Below, piece by piece: positions 5,521 through 8,303 of a DNA stretch of 8,303 nt. Made by a program: the position numbers and the translations under genes. Under the pieces are notes generated by a model. It searched no databases, was not told where the DNA came from, and saw nothing but the letters and a program-made list of their open reading frames with translations. Positions within the stretch are counted from its first letter, which is position 1. Every line of letters starts with the position of its first letter. Origin of the DNA: a bacterium (GTDB taxonomy: Bacteria > Bacillota > Clostridia > Oscillospirales > Acutalibacteraceae); assembly GCA_020625635.1 (NCBI GenBank), contig JAHLBL010000064.1, forward strand, positions 1-8,303, given 5' to 3'.

Positions 5521-5549
5521 TTGCGATTTACACATTTTTGCAATATAAT
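5521..5549 (+). promoter_or_regulatory. SigA-type promoter of the carboxyltransferase-biotin carrier-oadA operon
   Basis: A TTGCGA -35 box (5521-5526) and a perfect TATAAT -10 box (5544-5549) are separated by 17 bases, with A/T-rich DNA upstream. Transcription would start near 5556, giving a leader of about 60 bases. Confidence 0.75.
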
Positions 5550-5563
5550 TGTATATGTATATA

Positions 5564-5585
5564 AAATGCCTTAATTTGGGCATTT
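5564..5585 (+). promoter_or_regulatory. Inverted repeat/hairpin in the leader of the carboxyltransferase operon
   Basis: AAATGCC (5564-5570) and GGCATTT (5579-5585) are perfect reverse complements with an 8-base spacer. The repeat lies about 8-30 bases after the predicted transcription start, a usual place for a repressor operator. It could also act as an RNA hairpin. It does not resemble the BirA or FapR operators I know. Confidence 0.45.
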
Positions 5586-5604
5586 GCAGTTTGTAATATT
5601 TAAC

Positions 5605-5609
5605 GGAGG
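5605..5609 (+). promoter_or_regulatory. Ribosome binding site that fixes the carboxyltransferase start
   Basis: GGAGG lies 7 bases before the ATG at 5617. Other in-frame starts are worse placed: ATG 5611 is one base away, ATG 5623 is 13 away, and TTG 5584 lies upstream of the site within the leader hairpin. Confidence 0.8.
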
Positions 5610-5616
5610 AATGAAG

Positions 5617-6930
5617 ATGAGTATGGAGAACGTGACTCAGGCTAAGTCGGCTATTGAGCAGACATCCGCCTACAAAACTCTCACCGCCTTCTTTGACAAC
5701 GGAGAATTTGTCAGCGTGGACACACTCGCGAAATCTCAGGATACATACGCCGAGGTTGTAGCGGGCTACGGCGCTGTGAACGAGGTTCCCGTTTACGCTT
5801 TTGCCCAGAACAGTGACTTCTGCGGCGGAGCTATGAGCAAGGCTCAGGCGGCTAAGCTTAAGAAAATATACGGTCTTGCCTATAAGACGGGTTGTCCCGT
5901 TGTGGGCTTTTACGACAGCAGGGGCGGACGCCTTGATGAGGGCAACGCTCTGCTCGCGGGTTACGGCGAGGTGCTCAACGCCGCTGCCGAGATTTCGGGC
6001 GTTGTGCCCCAGATTTCCGTAGTGCTCGGTTCCTGTCTCGGAACAGGCGCGCTCAACGCCGCGTGCGCTGATTTCGTAATCGCCGCTAAGGATTCCAAGC
6101 TCTCTCTCGATACGTCGGGCTCTGCCTGCGACGCTGAGACAAACGCCAAAAACGGCGTGGTTTCGGTAGTAGCCGAGAGCGCTCAGGAAGCTATAGAAAA
6201 GGCGAGAGACCTTATTTCCTATCTTCCCGCCAACAATCTTGTTGAGGCAGACGCTTACGAGGAGCTCGAGCCCGAGGACGTTGAGAACGGCTGCTACGCG
6301 AGAAAGCTCGCCGACGCGGACTCGATCTTCAGATTCGGTACCGCCTTCGGCAGCTCGGCAAAAACGGTATTCGCCCGCGTAGAAGGCAGAACCGTTGGTA
6401 TAATAAACACCAAGGGCGGTACGCTCACCGAGGCTGACGCCGCTAAGATAGCTAAGCATGTTCGCTTCTGCGATGCGTTTTCGATCCCCGTTGTGACATT
6501 CGTAAACGCGGACGGCTTTGAGGATATCAGATCCGCCGCCAAGGTCACCTCCGCCTTTGCCGAGGCGACCACAGCCAAGATTTCCGTGGTAACGGGCAAG
6601 GCTGTAGGCGCGCTCTATATCGCTCTCGCCGGTACAGGCGCCAACGCCGACGCTGTTTACGCGCTCGACGGCGCTGTTATCAGCCCCGTTAATCCCGAGG
6701 CTGCCGCGCTTATTATGGCTCCCGAGAGTATGAACGTCAGCGTTGAGGAGCAGAAGAAGGTCGCGGCTGACTTTGCCCGCGATAATCTCTCCGCTGAGAA
6801 GGCTGCCGAGTGCGGATACGTCGACGACGTTATCTTTGAGGAGCAGCTTCGCAGAACTGTCAGCGACGCGCTGAGAATGCTTTCGGGCAAGCGCGTGTCG
6901 ACACTCAGCAAAAAACATTCTACAATCTGA
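5617..6930 (+). CDS. Carboxyltransferase-fold protein, divergent MmdA/12S-like
   Basis: This 437-residue protein has the two-lobed crotonase-type fold of biotin-dependent acyl-CoA carboxyltransferases. The N lobe shows the family pattern: DNGEFV (27-32), VAGYGAVNEVPVYAFAQ (48-64), DSRGGRLDEG (100-109; usual form DSGGARIQEG) and GVVPQISVVLGSCLGTGALN (128-147). The C lobe has VRFCDAFSIPVVTFVNADGF (282-301) and KAVGALYIALAG (328-339; usual form KAYGGAYDVM). It is shorter than MmdA or 12S proteins (about 510-520 residues), and the two glycine-rich oxyanion loops are altered. It precedes a biotin carrier and an OadA homologue, so it probably moves carboxyl groups between an acyl-CoA and carrier biotin. 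The substrate is unknown, and reduced or lost activity is possible. The start at 5617 is chosen by the GGAGG at 5605-5609. Confidence 0.82.
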   Translation: MSMENVTQAKSAIEQTSAYKTLTAFFDNGEFVSVDTLAKSQDTYAEVVAGYGAVNEVPVYAFAQNSDFCGGAMSKAQAAKLKKIYGLAYKTGCPVVGFYDSRGGRLDEGNALLAGYGEVLNAAAEISGVVPQISVVLGSCLGTGALNAACADFVIAAKDSKLSLDTSGSACDAETNAKNGVVSVVAESAQEAIEKARDLISYLPANNLVEADAYEELEPEDVENGCYARKLADADSIFRFGTAFGSSAKTVFARVEGRTVGIINTKGGTLTEADAAKIAKHVRFCDAFSIPVVTFVNADGFEDIRSAAKVTSAFAEATTAKISVVTGKAVGALYIALAGTGANADAVYALDGAVISPVNPEAAALIMAPESMNVSVEEQKKVAADFARDNLSAEKAAECGYVDDVIFEEQLRRTVSDALRMLSGKRVSTLSKKHSTI

Positions 6931-6949
6931 TATAAAAGAGGTAACAGTT

Positions 6950-7312
6950 ATGAAAAATTTAAGAATCACCGTTAACGGTACAGCATATGACGTTCAGGTT
7001 GAGGAGCTCGGCGGTTCTGCCGCTCCTGCTTCCGCACCCGCTCCCGCGGCTAAGCCCGCTGCTCCCGTTCCCGCTCCCGCTGCTTCGGGCAGCGACGGCG
7101 CTGTTAAGGTTACCGCTCCGATGCCCGGTACGGTCGTAAGAATTGAGGTCGGCACGGGCGACAGCGTAAAGGCAGGTCAGGACCTCGTATTTATCGAGGC
7201 TATGAAGATGGAAACTCCCGTAAAGGCTGCTCAGGACGGCACGATCGCTTCCGTAAACGTAGCCAAGGGCGAGGCTGTTGAGACAGGTAAAGTCCTCATT
7301 ACAATGAACTGA
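6950..7312 (+). CDS. Biotin carboxyl carrier protein (1.3S/MmdC/OadA-tail type)
   Basis: This is the 120-residue swinging-arm subunit that carries carboxybiotin between carboxyltransferase sites. Residues 1-20 form a short N-terminal segment (MKNLRITVNGTAYDVQVEEL) typical of 1.3S/MmdC carriers. A flexible Ala/Pro linker spans about 22-47. The biotinyl domain (52-119) contains VTAPMPGTVV (54-63) and the biotinylation motif EAMKM (83-87) with target K86. The last residues VLITMN close the domain. BirA-type biotin ligase, encoded elsewhere, would modify K86. The ATG at 6950 follows AAGAGGT (6936-6942) with a 7-base spacer. It lies 19 bases after the carboxyltransferase gene and 14 bases before oadA, so it is the middle gene of the operon. 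Confidence 0.95.
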   Translation: MKNLRITVNGTAYDVQVEELGGSAAPASAPAPAAKPAAPVPAPAASGSDGAVKVTAPMPGTVVRIEVGTGDSVKAGQDLVFIEAMKMETPVKAAQDGTIASVNVAKGEAVETGKVLITMN

Positions 7313-7326
7313 TAGGGGATTGGACC

Positions 7327-8303
7327 ATGGCAAAGAAGATTTTAGTTACCGAAACTGCGCTGCGCGACGCTCACCAGTCGCTCATAGCTACCAGAATGAC
7401 GACCGAGGATATGCTCCCGATTCTGCCTATGCTCGACAAAATCGGCTACCATTCCCTCGAATGCTGGGGCGGAGCTACATTTGACAGCTGTCTGCGCTTT
7501 CTCAACGAGGATCCGTGGGAGAGACTCCGCACGATCCGCAAGAACTGTCCGAACACCAAGCTCCAGATGCTTTTCCGCGGACAGAATATGCTCGGCTACC
7601 GTCACTACGCCGACGACGTGCTCGAGTACTTCGTACAGAAGAGTGTCGCTAACGGTATCGACATCATCCGTATTTTCGACGCTCTCAACGATATTAAAAA
7701 CCTCCAGAGCGCTATAAAGGCGGCTAAGAAGGAGGGCGCTCACGCTCAGGTTGCGATAAGCTACACAACAGGTCCCGTGTTCACCGAGGACTACTACGTC
7801 GACTACGCAAAGCGTATTGCCGACGCAGGCGCGGACTCTATCTGCATCAAGGATATGGCTGCTCTGCTCACTCCGTACGAGACATATAACCTCGTAAAGG
7901 CTATCAAGGGCGCTGTTGACCTTCCTGTCGCTCTTCATACTCACTACACCTCGGGACTCGGCTCAATGTGTCTGCTCAAGGGCGTAGAGGCAGGCGCGGA
8001 TATAATCGACACCGCGATCTCTCCGCTCGGTCAGGGCACGTCGCACTCTCCCACAGAGTCGATGGTTGCCGCGTTCAAGGGCACCGAATACGACACAGGT
8101 CTCGACCTTGAGGCGTTTACGGAAATCCGCTCCTACTTTATGGATTTACGCAAGAAGTATATCGACAGCGGTCTGCTCGACACAAAGATTCTCGCGGCAG
8201 ACACGAAGGCGCTGCTCTATCAGGTTCCGGGCGGAATGCTCTCCAACCTTATCAGCCAGCTCAAGCAGGCGGGCAAGGAGGATCAGCTCGACGAGTGTCT
8301 CGC
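7327..8303 (+). CDS. oadA: Oxaloacetate decarboxylase alpha / pyruvate carboxyltransferase (5S-type), 3' end outside window
   Basis: This enzyme transfers a carboxyl group between biotin and pyruvate/oxaloacetate in a metal-dependent TIM barrel. The 325 visible residues show the family landmarks: ETALRDAHQSLIATRM (9-24), ECWGGATFDSC (45-55), LQMLFRGQNMLGYRHYADD (79-97), FDALND (117-122), SICIKDMAALLTPYE (171-185) and LHTH (203-206). Expected metal ligands D14, H204, H206 and the carboxylated lysine K175 are all present. The usual AGGTSQPATES is here GQGTSHSPTES (235-245). The full protein should be about 450-600 residues, so a third or more is missing, and a fused biotin domain cannot be excluded. 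The ATG at 7327 follows a weak AGGGGAT (7314-7320). A separate carrier gene just upstream suggests a stand-alone 5S/OadA subunit. Alternative names are pycB or transcarboxylase 5S. Confidence 0.93.
   Translation, partial: MAKKILVTETALRDAHQSLIATRMTTEDMLPILPMLDKIGYHSLECWGGATFDSCLRFLNEDPWERLRTIRKNCPNTKLQMLFRGQNMLGYRHYADDVLEYFVQKSVANGIDIIRIFDALNDIKNLQSAIKAAKKEGAHAQVAISYTTGPVFTEDYYVDYAKRIADAGADSICIKDMAALLTPYETYNLVKAIKGAVDLPVALHTHYTSGLGSMCLLKGVEAGADIIDTAISPLGQGTSHSPTESMVAAFKGTEYDTGLDLEAFTEIRSYFMDLRKKYIDSGLLDTKILAADTKALLYQVPGGMLSNLISQLKQAGKEDQLDECL

Noticed and set aside
5584..5616. An N-terminal extension of the carboxyltransferase from TTG 5584
   Set aside because: It would start inside the leader inverted repeat with no ribosome binding site, and the GGAGG at 5605-5609 would become coding.
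5434..5616. A biotin- or metabolite-binding riboswitch before the carboxyltransferase operon
   Set aside because: The transcript leader is only about 60 bases with one simple hairpin, too small for the known riboswitch classes, and no conserved core motif was recognised.
5278..6969. A very long open frame on the minus strand (563 codons) opposite the carboxyltransferase gene
   Set aside because: It runs through the terminator, the promoter and a recognisable plus-strand gene. Its translation shows no family motif, and it is explained by the codon bias of the plus-strand gene. It has no plausible Shine-Dalgarno and overlaps the biotin carrier start.

Overview
The window looks like chromosomal DNA of a spore-forming, anaerobic Clostridia member. 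The best guess is a Ruminococcus-like member of the Oscillospiraceae/Ruminococcaceae. This rests on gene order (M50 protease, scpA, scpB, a DUF2953 protein, gerW/ytfJ, a D,D-carboxypeptidase, rluB), on strong AAGGAGG-type ribosome binding sites, on a zinc-type (CxxC) ribosomal protein L28, and on a biotin-dependent decarboxylase or transcarboxylase cluster. No mobile element, CRISPR array, tRNA or rRNA gene was seen.

Layout. Bases 1-98 are the 5' part of rpmB (L28) on the minus strand. Bases 99-320 are a divergent control region with one good SigA-type promoter facing each way, A/T tracts between them, and a GC-rich hairpin in the rightward leader. From 321 to 5281 seven plus-strand genes run almost without gaps. 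They encode a site-2-type M50 membrane metalloprotease, ScpA, ScpB, a membrane-anchored DUF2953 (YtfI-like) protein started by TTG, the sporulation protein GerW/YtfJ, an exported penicillin-binding D,D-carboxypeptidase, and the 23S rRNA pseudouridine synthase RluB. The largest gap is 64 bases (before the carboxypeptidase), and several junctions overlap or are coupled. The run ends in a small hairpin and then a long terminator-like hairpin (5376-5433).

A new promoter at 5521-5549 starts a second operon. It encodes a 437-residue carboxyltransferase-fold protein (distant from the MmdA/12S family), a 120-residue biotin carrier with an EAMKM biotinylation site, and an OadA/5S-type pyruvate/oxaloacetate carboxyltransferase that runs off the right edge. 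A 12S-like, a 1.3S-like and a 5S-like protein together are the parts list of methylmalonyl-CoA:pyruvate transcarboxylase. They could equally be the soluble part of a sodium-pumping decarboxylase whose membrane subunits lie beyond the window. The 12S-like member departs from its family in both glycine-rich oxyanion loops, which makes this operon the most interesting item here.

How the genes work together. The first operon joins chromosome condensation (ScpAB with Smc), membrane proteolysis, envelope/spore functions (DUF2953, GerW, carboxypeptidase) and ribosome maturation (RluB). This is a housekeeping-plus-sporulation neighbourhood also seen, in varied forms, in other Firmicutes. The second operon is central carbon metabolism: carboxyl transfer between acyl-CoA or 2-oxoacids through a mobile biotin arm.
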